A stretch of 64,000 nucleotides of DNA from Chloroflexota bacterium (GTDB lineage Bacteria > Chloroflexota > UBA6077 > JACCZL01): contig JADZEM010000005.1 in NCBI GenBank assembly GCA_020850535.1, positions 1 to 64,000 on the forward strand. Reading direction: 5' to 3'. The position numbers were made by a program, and so were the translations under genes. Under the pieces are notes generated by a model that saw only the letters and a program-made list of their open reading frames with translations, was not told where the DNA came from and made no database searches. Below, piece by piece: positions 1 to 7,863 of this stretch. The stretch's first letter is position 1. Each line of letters opens with the position of its first letter.

Positions 1-682
1 CCACCCCCAAGGCCATGGCGGCGACCCGCCGACCCTGGGATCCGCTGCCGGTCACCCTCTACGGCCGGCAGGTCACCCCGCTCGTCTTCGGCTGTACCGC
101 CCTCTGGTACGGCGCGCTCCGCGACCACCCGGTCCGCATCGTCATCGTCAGAGATCCCAGCGGCCGACGCCGTGACGAGGCGTGCTTCTGCACCGACCTC
201 ACCGTCGATCACGCCTTCATCCTGGAGGGCTATGCTCGCCGGTGGACCATTGAGACCGCGCTGGAAGAGGTCAAGGTCCACCAGTGGGCGCACCCCCGCC
301 CGCTCCGCAGCAAGCATCCCCGCGAGGTCGTCCAGGAGGTCTACGGGCTGCTGCTCGCCCACCTCGCCATCCGCACCGTGATGTATCAGGCCGCGTTGCG
401 CGACGGCATCGATCCCGACCGCCTCAGCTTCACCGGCGCCCTGGGCGTCCTGCGCCGCGCCATCCCGCGCGCCCAACGCACGCCGCCCGACCGCCTCCCC
501 AGTTTTCAGCCGGCCTGCTGACCGCAGTGGCCGCCGAGCGCCTCCCGCCACGACGCCCGCGCCACAATCCGCGCGCCGTCAAGCGCAAGATGAGCAATTT
601 CCGCCTCAAGCGCCGCCGCCGAACGGGCCAGCCCCCGCTGCCGCCCGTCGCCGCGACGACCGTCCGCATCCTCTGGCCCTAA
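1..682 (+). pseudogene. IS4-family transposase, 3' part, frameshifted
   Basis: This is the C-terminal part of a DDE transposase of the IS4 family; the reading frame is open at the window edge, so the 5' part lies outside. The IS4 signature Y-(2)-R-(3)-E-(6)-K is seen exactly in YARRWTIETALEEVK (Tyr codon at 231). The first frame stops at 519-521 just after the motif LPSFQ. The expected C-terminal end, with NPRAVKRKMSNFRLKRR, continues in another frame and stops at 680-682. The frame break falls around 500-520, near a TTTT run. This could be a decay frameshift or, less likely, programmed frameshifting; the missing 5' half prevents a firm choice. It runs against minus-strand small genes that it probably interrupted. 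Confidence 0.75.
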
Positions 683-705
683 ACTTATCGGTATTGTCCT
701 TAGCC
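1..705 (+). mobile_element. IS4-family insertion sequence, 3' end
   Basis: The element is inferred from its transposase. Its right end should lie shortly after the transposase stop, in the sequence around 683-705, where base composition drops and a minus-strand host gene (606-1010) begins to make sense. The left end is outside the window, so terminal inverted repeats and a target duplication cannot be matched. The boundary given is approximate. Confidence 0.45.
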
Positions 706-1010
706 CAGTATGGCCCGGCAAGCTTCGCAACACCAACGCTGTCAAGTACATGGCGAGCTGCGTCCGTCTGAATCGTCTCGATCGCTCCAACATCAATCCC
801 CTTGCCGATCACCGAATCGAACACGTGCATTGCGCCAAGATCGATGTCTTTGAGGGCGCCCCGTCCCAGATCGATGAGTGCCGAGCCAGACTCGGACCTG
901 TCCATCAATTCGGCAATCTGCCGCGTTGGCAGGGCCTTCAGCTCGTCAATAGCGTCCCGTGCTGCGTCGATGTCCCTCGGTGAGATCTTCACCTGAGCAG
1001 CGAGGCGCAT
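606..1010 (-). CDS. hypothetical protein, 3' end replaced by IS sequence
   Basis: I do not recognise the family. The first ~105 residues look like a real, mostly alpha-helical soluble protein, starting MRLAAQVKISPRDIDAARD and rich in Asp, Ala and Leu. After about residue 107 the frame enters the insertion sequence and becomes an Arg-rich antisense reading that ends at a chance stop. The native C-terminus is therefore probably lost. The ATG at 1010 lies inside the 3' end of the preceding small gene on the same strand, and an in-frame stop lies a few codons upstream, which limits the start choice. The gene could be part of a small two-gene unit with its upstream neighbour. Confidence 0.4.
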   Translation of the reverse strand: MRLAAQVKISPRDIDAARDAIDELKALPTRQIAELMDRSESGSALIDLGRGALKDIDLGAMHVFDSVIGKGIDVGAIETIQTDAARHVLDSVGVAKLAGPYWAKDNTDKFRARGCGRSSRRRAAAGAGPFGGGA

Positions 1011-1236
1011 GACGTGTTCGACCGTGGCTCAGCTGCACCAACTCTGGCCCCGCGGCGATCTGCTCGAAATCGCCGGCCTCGTTGCTGTCGTTGACGAGCG
1101 CAAGGGCAATGGTTGCCACACTGGAGGGACCGTACTGACGAATCTGCTCTGCAACCGCGGCGAGCGCTTGAGCCTCGGTGGGGAAGGAGGCCATCAGGTT
1201 CCCCGATTCAGTTTCCCACAACTCGTGCGCGTGCAT
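946..1236 (-). CDS. small hypothetical protein
   Basis: The first ~70 residues read as a compact small protein: an opening HELWETESGNLMASF, then a helix TEAQALAAVAEQI and a short acidic segment. Small proteins of this pattern (a tryptophan-containing start, a T/E-rich helix and an Ala-rich end) are, as far as I recall, common in Chloroflexota, but their function is unknown to me. After about residue 70 (LVQLS) the reading turns into an Arg/His-rich tail that overlaps the next gene, so the true end may be earlier and a frameshift near 1025-1035 is possible. The start ATG at 1236 is the only good candidate. Confidence 0.45.
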   Translation of the reverse strand: MHAHELWETESGNLMASFPTEAQALAAVAEQIRQYGPSSVATIALALVNDSNEAGDFEQIAAGPELVQLSHGRTRHAPRCSGEDLTEGHRRSTGRY

Positions 1237-1273
1237 CTTGTATGGTCCCTCGTGTGGCTACTGCGTGCCATAC

Positions 1274-1664
1274 TCAAGCTAAGTCTACGTCGCTCACGGC
1301 ATCCGTGGACATGACACAGCTGGGTAGGACATCCGGATCGCCCCAGAGCGTGTAGTGTCCTTCCTGCGCGCCTGTGCGCCCAAACGTGACGCCGGCATCC
1401 TCGGGAATCGTCATCGTCGAGATAAATGGCGTGCCCCGGTGCTCTTCGGTCCGCGCCGCGATGCTCGAACCGCCTGCACCAGTTCCTCATTGACCGAGAT
1501 GCCCTCAGCCCACCGTGCCTGCTCAGGAGTCTTGACGACGAACATCTTGCCGAGCGCCTTGTAGGACAAAGCGCCTTGTAGGACAAGAAGTCATCCCGTG
1601 TCGGGGGCTTCGCCCTTACCAACCGGTAGAAGGTCCGTGGTGACGATGCCGTGCCCTCCGACAT
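1274..1664 (-). pseudogene. small hypothetical gene broken by a 17-bp duplication and a frameshift
   Basis: Three reading frames must be joined to rebuild one protein of about 120 residues. The 5' part reads MSEGTASSPRTFYRLVRAKP and continues to FLSYKAL. Removing one copy of the 17-bp tandem duplication at 1553-1586 restores GKMFVVKTPEQARWAEGISV and then NEELVQAVRAS. A second frame change near 1455-1465 restores PFISTMTIPEDAGV and then GAQEGHYTLWGDPDVL, ending in DVDLA and a stop at 1274. The rebuilt protein has the look of a small family, function unknown to me, that ends with a GHYTLWGDP motif. Two independent lesions argue for decay and not for sequencing error. Confidence 0.6.
1553..1586. 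repeat. exact 17-bp tandem duplication inside a gene
   Basis: The 17-bp unit agcgccttgtaggacaa occurs twice back to back (1553-1569 and 1570-1586). Seventeen is not a multiple of three, so the duplication shifts the frame of the minus-strand gene that contains it. Confidence 0.95.
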
Positions 1665-2412
1665 GGCTGCTCGGTCGGTTCCATCAGATGCGGGCACCCG
1701 TTGAGCGTCTGCGCTGTATGGCATCGAGCCTGCGACCCGCTTCCCGTCGCGAGTCGCCAACCTTCTTCGACGGGACGTCCTGCGGCCCGAGCAGATAGGA
1801 GTTGCTGCGCTCCGGGCAGCACAGGCCGCCCCGGCGCGTCCCTACCAGATCATCGGACTGAGGATCACGAGTTCTGCTTGGCCCCCGCTCATTCGGCTCG
1901 TACCGAAGTACGACCTGATCGACTCGGCACAGCGGGCCGCTCGGAAAGACTCCTGTGGCCCCGCCGAATCCGAAGTACCGCGGGCCTTCATTGATACAGA
2001 AACCGCCATCGTGTTCGACCGCCCCGGGATCTGCCCATGAGCGAGTGCTATCCTGACCGTGAGGTGACGATCCCAAGTCCACACCTCGCATGAAGCTCCC
2101 GGCTGCTGCCCAGGTGCTTTCACATGTCTGCGAGCATCATACCCAGCGACGCACGCTACGCAGCGAGGCTTCTCAGCTGACCCGACTGGCCGCGCCTCAA
2201 GAACTCCCGTTCGGAATCGGTACGCGACCCACATGGTCGCCGCTGATAAGCGCTTGCGGCTCGCCCTCGGCCAGGTTCTCGATCTGGCCCTGATTCGCGT
2301 TCGCCAGCCCGCCCTCGAACATCGTTCGGGTTCAAGACGACGCCTCACGCGACTACGTGCTCGCTGCGTTATCGTCAACGTCTGCGGTCCGCAGCATAAG
2401 CTGCGAGTCACC
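1665..2412. other. degenerate region without a confident gene
   Basis: No complete gene is supported here. Two stretches have protein-like composition. On the plus strand the frame is open from 1705 to a stop at 2038-2040 and reads in part VANLLRRDVLRPEQIGVAAL, but has no early ATG, GTG or TTG start. On the minus strand 2197-2322 encodes 41 residues starting MFEGGLANANQGQIENLAEG. Both could be remnants of older genes. GC skew and codon use are less regular than in neighbouring genes, as expected of decayed DNA. Confidence 0.4.
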
Positions 2413-2592
2413 CTACTCCCCCTGAGGAGATCGCTCCAGGACAAAGTACCTGGTCACCGGCGCGGTATTCCGGCCCTCAGCGGAGATCGTGAGATCGAAC
2501 GGCAATTGTTCAAGTGAGAGCCGGTAGGGAACATCCTTCACGGGCTGCCCAGTGGAGGCCGTCACCCCTGCGGGCGAGGGCCTCCGGTCCGG
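2413..2592 (-). pseudogene. C-terminal remnant or very small protein after the 2-hydroxyacid dehydrogenase
   Basis: Directly after the stop of the dehydrogenase the same frame stays open for about 59 codons. From a GTG at 2565 it reads VTASTGQPVKDVPYRLSLEQ and then LPFDLTISAEGRNTAP, ending with VTRYFVLERSPQGE and a stop at 2413-2415. The beta-strand-rich pattern looks like the end of a larger protein that has lost its front. It may instead be a genuine ~50-residue protein. I do not recognise the family. Confidence 0.35.
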
Positions 2593-3534
2593 TCAGTAGC
2601 CGCGGCCGAAGTCCACCTGCCCGAGCAGTGGCTGGCCGGCCTCCAGCCGCCGGTAGTTCTCCAGGAAGCGGGCCGCGTTGACCGGGGCATCGTCTGGGCC
2701 GCTCATGTGCGGCGTCACGATGACGTTCTCCATCTCCCAGAACGGGCTGTCCGTCGGCAGCGGCTCCTGCTCAAAGACGTCCAGCACGGCCGCCCGCAGC
2801 CCGCCCGACTGGAGCGACGCGATCAGGTCGTCCTGCTTGACGATGGCCCCACGGCAGATGTTGACCAGCACCGCGCCCTCGGGGAGCATGGCCAGGCGGC
2901 GTGCGTCGATCATGCCGCGCGTGTCAGGTGTGAGCGGCACCACCAGCACGAGGTACTGGGCCAGCGGCAGCACCGAGTCCAGCTCGGCGATGCTCCGTAC
3001 ATCGTCCACGCCGTCGACGGGCGCGCCCGTCCGCGAGACGCCGTAGACGGTCAGCCCGTGCGCCTTGAGGGTCCGCGCCACCTCGCTGCCGATGCTCCCC
3101 AGCCCGACCACGACGGCAGTCGCGCCCCGCAGTTGGGGCGGCCGGAACCCCTTCCAGACCTTTGCCGCCTGCTGTCGCTCGGTGCGGCGGATGTCCAATT
3201 GCACGGCCAGCAGGTGCCCCAGCACGTACTCGGCCATCGCCACGTCGAAGACATGAACCATCCGCGTGACCGGCACGCCCTTCGGCAGCCAGTCTCGCGC
3301 CGCCATCACGTTGTCCACGCCGGCGCCGGTGGAGGAGATCCAACGCAGCTTGGGGGCATCCTTGACCAGCTCTGGCGGGAAGTACCAGGCGTACAGGAAG
3401 TCCATCTCGCGGACGAACTCGGCCACCGACGGATCGTCGACCCTGTAGTGCTTGCACTCAAGCTCGGGCGCTTCCTTCGCGAAGATCTCGATGTACTCGG
3501 GTGCGTCACTACTCACGATCAGCAGCTTGGGCAA
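2593..3534 (-). CDS. D-isomer-specific 2-hydroxyacid dehydrogenase, NAD(P)-dependent
   Basis: Cytosolic oxidoreductase that interconverts 2-keto acids and D-2-hydroxyacids. With the TTG start at 3534 the protein has 313 residues, normal for the short members of the family. The nucleotide-binding domain shows GLGSIGS at residues 144-150. The catalytic triad is complete: Arg228 in NICRGAIV, Glu257 in FEQEPLP, and His276 in TPHMSGP. The start is chosen because GAGGAG stands seven bases upstream of the TTG and the fold begins at once with LPKLLIVSS; the longer ATG at 3606 would run into a tandem repeat array. The substrate cannot be read from the sequence; glyoxylate/hydroxypyruvate-type reductases are the closest in style. 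It stands alone as a transcription unit. Confidence 0.88.
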   Translation of the reverse strand: MPKLLIVSSDAPEYIEIFAKEAPELECKHYRVDDPSVAEFVREMDFLYAWYFPPELVKDAPKLRWISSTGAGVDNVMAARDWLPKGVPVTRMVHVFDVAMAEYVLGHLLAVQLDIRRTERQQAAKVWKGFRPPQLRGATAVVVGLGSIGSEVARTLKAHGLTVYGVSRTGAPVDGVDDVRSIAELDSVLPLAQYLVLVVPLTPDTRGMIDARRLAMLPEGAVLVNICRGAIVKQDDLIASLQSGGLRAAVLDVFEQEPLPTDSPFWEMENVIVTPHMSGPDDAPVNAARFLENYRRLEAGQPLLGQVDFGRGY

Positions 3535-3582
3535 CGTGGTCTCCTCAGGGATGTGGCGTCGCTTGATGATGGACGAGGAATC

Positions 3583-3650
3583 GGAGCAATGTGTCATCCG
3601 GAGCAATGTGTCATCCGGAGCAATGTGTCATCCGGGGCAGTGTGTCATCC
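3583..3650. repeat. four tandem 17-bp repeats
   Basis: Three identical copies of ggagcaatgtgtcatcc (3583-3599, 3600-3616, 3617-3633) are followed by a fourth with two changes (3634-3650). The last eight bases, gtgtcatc-type, match the start of the inverted repeat that follows directly, so the array seems to have grown from the edge of that palindrome. Confidence 0.95.
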
Positions 3651-3738
3651 TGAGCGGAGCGAGCTTGCGAGCGGAGTCGAAGGATCTCACCCGCTGACCG
3701 ACAAGTCTGTGAGATCCTTCGCTGCGCTCAGGATGACA
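3643..3738. repeat. REP-like long inverted repeat
   Basis: Outer arms tgtcatcctgagcg (3643-3656) and cgctcaggatgaca (3725-3738) are perfect reverse complements. Inner arms gaaggatctcac (3679-3690) and gtgagatccttc (3709-3720) also pair exactly. The whole can fold into a cruciform or a long RNA hairpin. Its style is that of dispersed REP or MITE-like elements, here placed between the dehydrogenase and the tnpB element. Confidence 0.85.
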
Positions 3739-3739
3739 G

Positions 3740-3816
3740 TTTGGACGCTCGCTCGGTGCGACAATTGACGGCGATGGTTGGCTGGAAGGTCATGAACTGC
3801 CAGCTAAAGCAGGCAG
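3740..3816 (-). ncRNA. candidate omega RNA 3' region and right-end hairpin
   Basis: In this family the guide RNA overlaps the tnpB 3' end and runs past the right end. Here the arms ctgccagc (3797-3804) and gcaggcag (3809-3816) pair with one mismatch around a TAAA loop, inside the last tnpB codons. The sequence below 3790 would supply the guide. The RNA itself is inferred from the family, not shown by the sequence. Confidence 0.4.
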
Positions 3817-4977
3817 CTTGCAGGTGAAAGCATGAGCAAGCTCAGCTTCCCCCGCGATAGGGTGCATGACTGGCACCCCGTCGTCCCCGGCGATGCCAGG
3901 GGCGACACGGTACTTGGCCGCGATGTTCCTGGCAGCATTCAGGTCAGCGTGAAGCTGGAAGCCACACGCTCGACACGTGAACCAGCCACGAGAGCGGCGA
4001 TTCTTACGCGCGATGTGCCCGCACGAGGAGCACATCGTCGAGGTATTCCGAGGGTCAACCCCGGACACCGTCACGCCCCGCTCTTCGGCCTTGTACTCAA
4101 CGAAGGATCGGATCTGGTCGAACGACCATCCATGCACGCGCCGAGCCTGTTGGCCGTGGCGCACCGTGACGCGCTTCCGGATGTTGGTCAGGTTCTCCAG
4201 GGCAATCGTCCCGCCTGGAGGCGTCGCCTGCACGATGCGCTTGGACAGGACGTGGTCGCAGTCGCGACGGAACCGCGCTTGCGCCCGGCGAGTCATCTTC
4301 AGCCGGCGCTTGGCACTCTTGGTCCCCCGCTGCTGGAGCGCGCGGCGCTGCTGGAAGCGGCGAGCTTCACGGTTCCGCCACGCCTTCTTTCCCAGGAACA
4401 GGCCAGTGCTCGTGACGGCCGGCTGGGCTATCCCCAGGTCAACCCCGACCACAGCGTCGGTGGGGACGATCGCGGGAGCCTCAACGGTCACCACGACATG
4501 CAGCCACCACGCGCCCGCGCGGTACATCAGGTCGGCTGTAGCAACGTCACCACCAACGTAGCGGGCAGCGTAGGTGAACACGTCGAACGGGATGCGCTGC
4601 CGGCCGCTGGTGGTGGACAGGGTGGCGATGCTCGCTTGCCAATCCACCTTGACGGTATGCAGGTTGTAGCGAGGCGGGCAGGCAGCCGACTGAGGCCGGC
4701 CGGTCTTGCGCCCCTGCTTCTGGAGCGCGAGTGCCGACTTGACGGCTTCAGTCGCCTTGACTCGCGCTTGAATATGCAGATCGGAGACAAGCGATGGGTA
4801 CTGCATCTTGAGTGGGCGATAGGTCGCGTGGTGCAGCGTCACCCCGTTCTTTTCGCCATGCTGCCATCCGTGAGCGGCCACGGCGTTGAACGCCAACGTG
4901 AACAGGCGCGCTGTCTCGAACAGGGCAGAAGCCTGTTCAACAGTCGGCCTGAGTCGCACGCGGATCGTTCGTTGCAT
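3790..4977 (-). CDS. tnpB: TnpB, IS200/IS605-family RNA-guided nuclease
   Basis: TnpB is the transposon-encoded RuvC nuclease guided by an omega RNA made from the element's own right end. The protein has 395 residues from the ATG at 4977, a normal length. All hallmark sites are present: RuvC-I Asp180 in VVGVDLGIAQ, RuvC-II Glu261 in TIALENL, RuvC-III Asp345 in HADLNAARN, and a zinc finger with Cys316/Cys319 and Cys335/Cys338 in CSSCGH and CRACGF. The ATG at 4977 is chosen because MQRTIRVRLRPT is the usual N-terminus; a further 29 codons upstream lack family character. No tnpA is present on either side, so the element moves, if at all, with a transposase supplied in trans. A REP-like palindrome follows downstream. 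Confidence 0.92.
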   Translation of the reverse strand: MQRTIRVRLRPTVEQASALFETARLFTLAFNAVAAHGWQHGEKNGVTLHHATYRPLKMQYPSLVSDLHIQARVKATEAVKSALALQKQGRKTGRPQSAACPPRYNLHTVKVDWQASIATLSTTSGRQRIPFDVFTYAARYVGGDVATADLMYRAGAWWLHVVVTVEAPAIVPTDAVVGVDLGIAQPAVTSTGLFLGKKAWRNREARRFQQRRALQQRGTKSAKRRLKMTRRAQARFRRDCDHVLSKRIVQATPPGGTIALENLTNIRKRVTVRHGQQARRVHGWSFDQIRSFVEYKAEERGVTVSGVDPRNTSTMCSSCGHIARKNRRSRGWFTCRACGFQLHADLNAARNIAAKYRVAPGIAGDDGVPVMHPIAGEAELAHAFTCKLPALAGSS

Positions 4978-5070
4978 ACGGCAATTCTCCCAGATGCAGA
5001 CCAGATTCGGTAAGAAAGGGCGGGCGCAGGGCTTGGGAGCCGGCGCGCCGCCGCGCTGTCGCATTCCCCA

Positions 5071-5088
5071 TGCCGCCTGAAGGCGGCA
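5071..5088. repeat. left-end subterminal hairpin of the tnpB element
   Basis: tgccgcc (5071-5077) and ggcggca (5082-5088) pair perfectly around a TGAA loop. In the tnpB direction it reads TGCCGCCTTCAGGCGGCA, a form widely seen at ends of IS200/IS605 elements. Confidence 0.7.
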
Positions 5089-5123
5089 GTCCCCTGCAAC
5101 AGGTTTTGTGGACGGTGACCGGG

Positions 5124-5187
5124 GCGTCGGGTCAGGCTGACATCGGGTCAGGCTGGCGTCGGGTCAGGCTGACATCGAGTCAGGCTG
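5124..5187. repeat. two 32-bp tandem repeats, each made of 16-bp half repeats
   Basis: A 32-bp unit starting gcgtcgggtcaggctgac occurs at 5124-5155 and again at 5156-5187 with one change. Each unit holds two related halves built on gtcaggctg. The array covers the stop region of the LLM oxidoreductase. Confidence 0.85.
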
Positions 5188-6358
5188 GCGTCGGCGCTTC
5201 TCGCTGCTCGAACGTCTGGTGCGCCCGTTCCAGGGCTGCCGTCCGCTTCGTGCTGATCTCCGCACTGTGTTCGACCGACCGACGGTACGAGTCCTGGATG
5301 CCCACCAGCGAGCCCTGGTAGCGCGGCATCACGTACCGTGCGATCAGCTCGTAGCTCTTGAGGATCTTCTCGCGGTTGGCCCACTCGTGGGCGTTGATCA
5401 GGAGCGCCCCGAAGCCGTCTGTTGCCGCGTCGAAGCGCTCGATGGCCGCGCACAGATCGTCCGGCGAGCCGACGATCCAGCCGCCAGACTGCACCATGTG
5501 ATCCACCAGCCGCTCAGGTGGGCCGTCCCAGGCGACCTTCCGCCCGAGCGCCGCCTCCCCGTACTCGTACGCCTGGTTGGCGGCCCCGCGACGGACGTCC
5601 TCGATGGCCTCCTCGCGGGTCTCGGCAATGTGGACGGGCACAACCAGCCGCCAGTCGGCCCGGTTCATAGTCTTGCCGTGCTTCGCGGCCTCGTCCTCGG
5701 CAATGGCCCACATCTTCTTGAGATCGACCTGCCCGCGCTGACCGCCGGTGACGGCCAGCGAGAGGATCGCCGCGCCGTAGCGGCCGGCCGCCAGCGGCCC
5801 AGACGGCGACTCCATGCTGGCAACGGCCAGCGGCGGGTGCGGGTTGGTGAAGGGCCGCAGGTGGAGCGTGGCATCCTTCAGGCGGAACCAGTCCGACTCG
5901 TAGGTCAGCGGCGTGGGATCCGTGAAGAGGCGCATGATGGTGGCCAGCGACTCGTCCATCATCGGGCGCTGGCGGGTCGGCTCGATGCCAAGCATGATGG
6001 CGTCGGTCACGAGCGCGCCCGGCCCCACCCCGAACAGCACCCGCCCCCGTGTCAGGTGGTCGAGCTGGACGATGCGGTTGGCGACCATCAACGGGTGATG
6101 GTACGGCAGGCTGACCACACCCGTGCCCAGCTTGATGTGCCGGGTGCGCTCGGCCGCCGTCGCGATGAACAGCTCGGGCGACGCGATGGTCTCCCAGCCG
6201 GCGCTGTGGTGCTCGCCGATCCAGGCCTCGTCGTAGCCGAGCCGGTCGAGCCACTGGATCAGCTCCAGGTTGCGCTCGAAGCCGAGGGTCGGGTTCTCGC
6301 CGACGCGGTGGAACGGCGCCAGGAAGATGCCGAAACGCATGCGCGCGGGCAGGGTCAT
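5180..6358 (-). CDS. LLM class flavin-dependent oxidoreductase (bacterial luciferase-like)
   Basis: Flavin (FMN or F420) dependent monooxygenase or reductase with a TIM-barrel of the bacterial luciferase family. From the ATG at 6358 it has 392 residues. Seen are the N-terminal strand FGIFLAPFH, the EHHSAGWE segment, the IKLGTGVVSLPYHHP loop and GRVLFGVGPG, all typical of the family, and a C-terminal arm that binds the flavin phosphate region. The start is supported by GGAGGCGA nine bases upstream; the long upstream extension is low-complexity Ala/Arg. The final codons run into a 32-bp tandem repeat, which may have changed the C-terminus. No partner flavin reductase is adjacent. The substrate is unknown; in Chloroflexota such genes are numerous and usually degradative. 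Confidence 0.88.
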   Translation of the reverse strand: MTLPARMRFGIFLAPFHRVGENPTLGFERNLELIQWLDRLGYDEAWIGEHHSAGWETIASPELFIATAAERTRHIKLGTGVVSLPYHHPLMVANRIVQLDHLTRGRVLFGVGPGALVTDAIMLGIEPTRQRPMMDESLATIMRLFTDPTPLTYESDWFRLKDATLHLRPFTNPHPPLAVASMESPSGPLAAGRYGAAILSLAVTGGQRGQVDLKKMWAIAEDEAAKHGKTMNRADWRLVVPVHIAETREEAIEDVRRGAANQAYEYGEAALGRKVAWDGPPERLVDHMVQSGGWIVGSPDDLCAAIERFDAATDGFGALLINAHEWANREKILKSYELIARYVMPRYQGSLVGIQDSYRRSVEHSAEISTKRTAALERAHQTFEQREAPTPA

Positions 6359-6618
6359 GGGGTCGCCTCCAGAGCTCGGCGCACGCTGACGGTGACGCCG
6401 CGGGTCGCCACCTGACGCTCGGGCTGCCGGCCGGGCAGCGCCGTGTGGCTGGGCCGACATGGTACCAGCACCGACTGTGATGCGCCTTGACATATGGGCG
6501 CGACCCGTCTGCAACGTCGTCGTTACAAGCTGTGACGGAGATGTAGCATCCGCGCCCCAGGAAGCCAGCACCCTGCCTGCTACGCTCCGCGCTGCCCAAC
6601 TGGGGCGAGTGGACGGAT

Positions 6619-7824
6619 GTGAGCGCGCAAGCCGACAAGCCAAGACTGGTGAGCCGACGGCGGGCGTTGGCCACGCTTCTCGCAGCGACGCAAGTTCCCC
6701 TCCTGGCACGGCTCATGGGACATGACACGCCCGTCGCATACGCGCAAGTCGATCCGCCTCCGCCAGCCAGCGGCCCCGGCAACAACATCGTCGGGCTGAA
6801 TATCGCACGCTTGCATCAGCCACGGTACATCTGGGCCGCCGCGAACGTGGCGAATGCCAACGGCGGCAGCTGGGGCTACCTGACGATCTTGCTGACCCGC
6901 GAGGACCGCGATTACGAGATGGCGGGCCACTTGTTCCAGCAGGTTCTGGACCGCTGCTACGAGAACCGCGTCCAGCCCATCGTGCGTGTCGGGACACGCT
7001 TTGACGAGGCCACCGGCGTCTGGGACCGCCCGAACGAGACGGATCCGCCCCGCTGGCGCGACCTTTTCGAGCAGGTCACGTTCCCGAACCGGACCGTCTG
7101 GATCGTGCCGGCCAACGAGCCGAACCTGGGCCGCGAGTGGGGCGGCAAGGTCGACGTGCCGAGCTACGTCACGTACCTGAACCAGTTCATGGCGGCGTTC
7201 GCGAGCTCCGACCGGTTCAAGGTCGTGAACGCGCCGTTGAACCTGTCGAACCCGCATCAGTTGCCGATCATGCAGGACGCCTTCGACTTCCTGGTCGAGA
7301 TGATGGCGCTCGACGCCTCGATTTTCGAGCGGCTGCCAGCCTGGGCCACCAACTCGTACAAGGTGGACGGCTTCGGGGATGGCGTGCGGTTCACCCACCG
7401 GGGCTACGAGCTGGAGCTGGAAGTCATCGGCCGCGAGCTGCCGGTGATCGTCACCGAGACCGGCTGGATCAACCGTCGCTCAGACGAGGACATCGCGCGC
7501 TTCTACGCGCAGGCCTACAAGGACTGGCAGGCTGACCATCGCGTGATCGCCGCGACGCCGCTGATCTGGGATCCAGATGTTGACGACCACTGGATGTTCA
7601 CACTGGACCCGGCCGGCAACGTGGCGACCTCGAACGGCGCGTACCAGGCGCTGCGCGGGCTGCCGCGCGCGGCCGGCAACCCGAACAACAGCGCGCCGTT
7701 CGCCAACACGCCGCGCATGTCGGCGGCAGCGGTCCGTTCCAGGCCCCTGCCGATCTTCATGCCAGACGCCGGCGCGTCATCGGGGACGTCGGGCGTGGAG
7801 ATCAGCCGGCCCGTCAGCCCGTAG
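6619..7824 (+). CDS. exported glycoside-hydrolase-like protein (clan A barrel)
   Basis: A GTG start opens a 401-residue protein with a twin-arginine-type leader: SRRRALATLL at residues 12-21, a hydrophobic stretch, and AYAQ near 40-43. The body looks like a TIM-barrel glycosidase: NEPN places a probable acid/base at Glu167 and TETGW a probable nucleophile at Glu280, the usual strand 4 and strand 7 positions of clan GH-A. A Pro/Ser-rich tail follows about residue 355. The substrate is unknown. It stands alone between a divergent LLM gene and a terminator-like hairpin. A surface polysaccharide role fits the downstream glycosyltransferases but is inferred from position only. Confidence 0.72.
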   Translation: MSAQADKPRLVSRRRALATLLAATQVPLLARLMGHDTPVAYAQVDPPPPASGPGNNIVGLNIARLHQPRYIWAAANVANANGGSWGYLTILLTREDRDYEMAGHLFQQVLDRCYENRVQPIVRVGTRFDEATGVWDRPNETDPPRWRDLFEQVTFPNRTVWIVPANEPNLGREWGGKVDVPSYVTYLNQFMAAFASSDRFKVVNAPLNLSNPHQLPIMQDAFDFLVEMMALDASIFERLPAWATNSYKVDGFGDGVRFTHRGYELELEVIGRELPVIVTETGWINRRSDEDIARFYAQAYKDWQADHRVIAATPLIWDPDVDDHWMFTLDPAGNVATSNGAYQALRGLPRAAGNPNNSAPFANTPRMSAAAVRSRPLPIFMPDAGASSGTSGVEISRPVSP

Positions 7825-7842
7825 GGAGACCTCACCCCTGGC

Positions 7843-7863
7843 CCCTCTCCGGCGCGGAGAGGG
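7843..7863 (+). terminator. hairpin after the glycosidase-like gene
   Basis: ccctctcc (7843-7850) and ggagaggg (7856-7863) pair perfectly around GGCGC, 18 bases after the stop. No T-tract follows, so it may be a processing or REP-like hairpin and not a classical terminator. Confidence 0.45.

Larger units (their letters stand above)
3780..5100 (-). mobile_element. solo tnpB element of the IS200/IS605 group
   Basis: The element consists of tnpB with a subterminal hairpin on each side. The left-end hairpin lies upstream of the gene (5071-5088), and a right-end hairpin overlaps the last codons (3797-3816). Both are the imperfect or perfect palindromes that HUH transposases recognise. Exact cleavage sites cannot be fixed from one copy, so the ends are approximate. 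Confidence 0.6.

Noticed and set aside
2707-3768. 353-codon frame antisense to the 2-hydroxyacid dehydrogenase
   Set aside because: Shadow of a gene with complete catalytic residues; His/Arg/Gln-rich with no motif.
4978-5064. Longer start of tnpB at 5064
   Set aside because: The extra 29 residues are Pro/Arg-rich and overlap the element's left-end region; the standard TnpB N-terminus begins at 4977.
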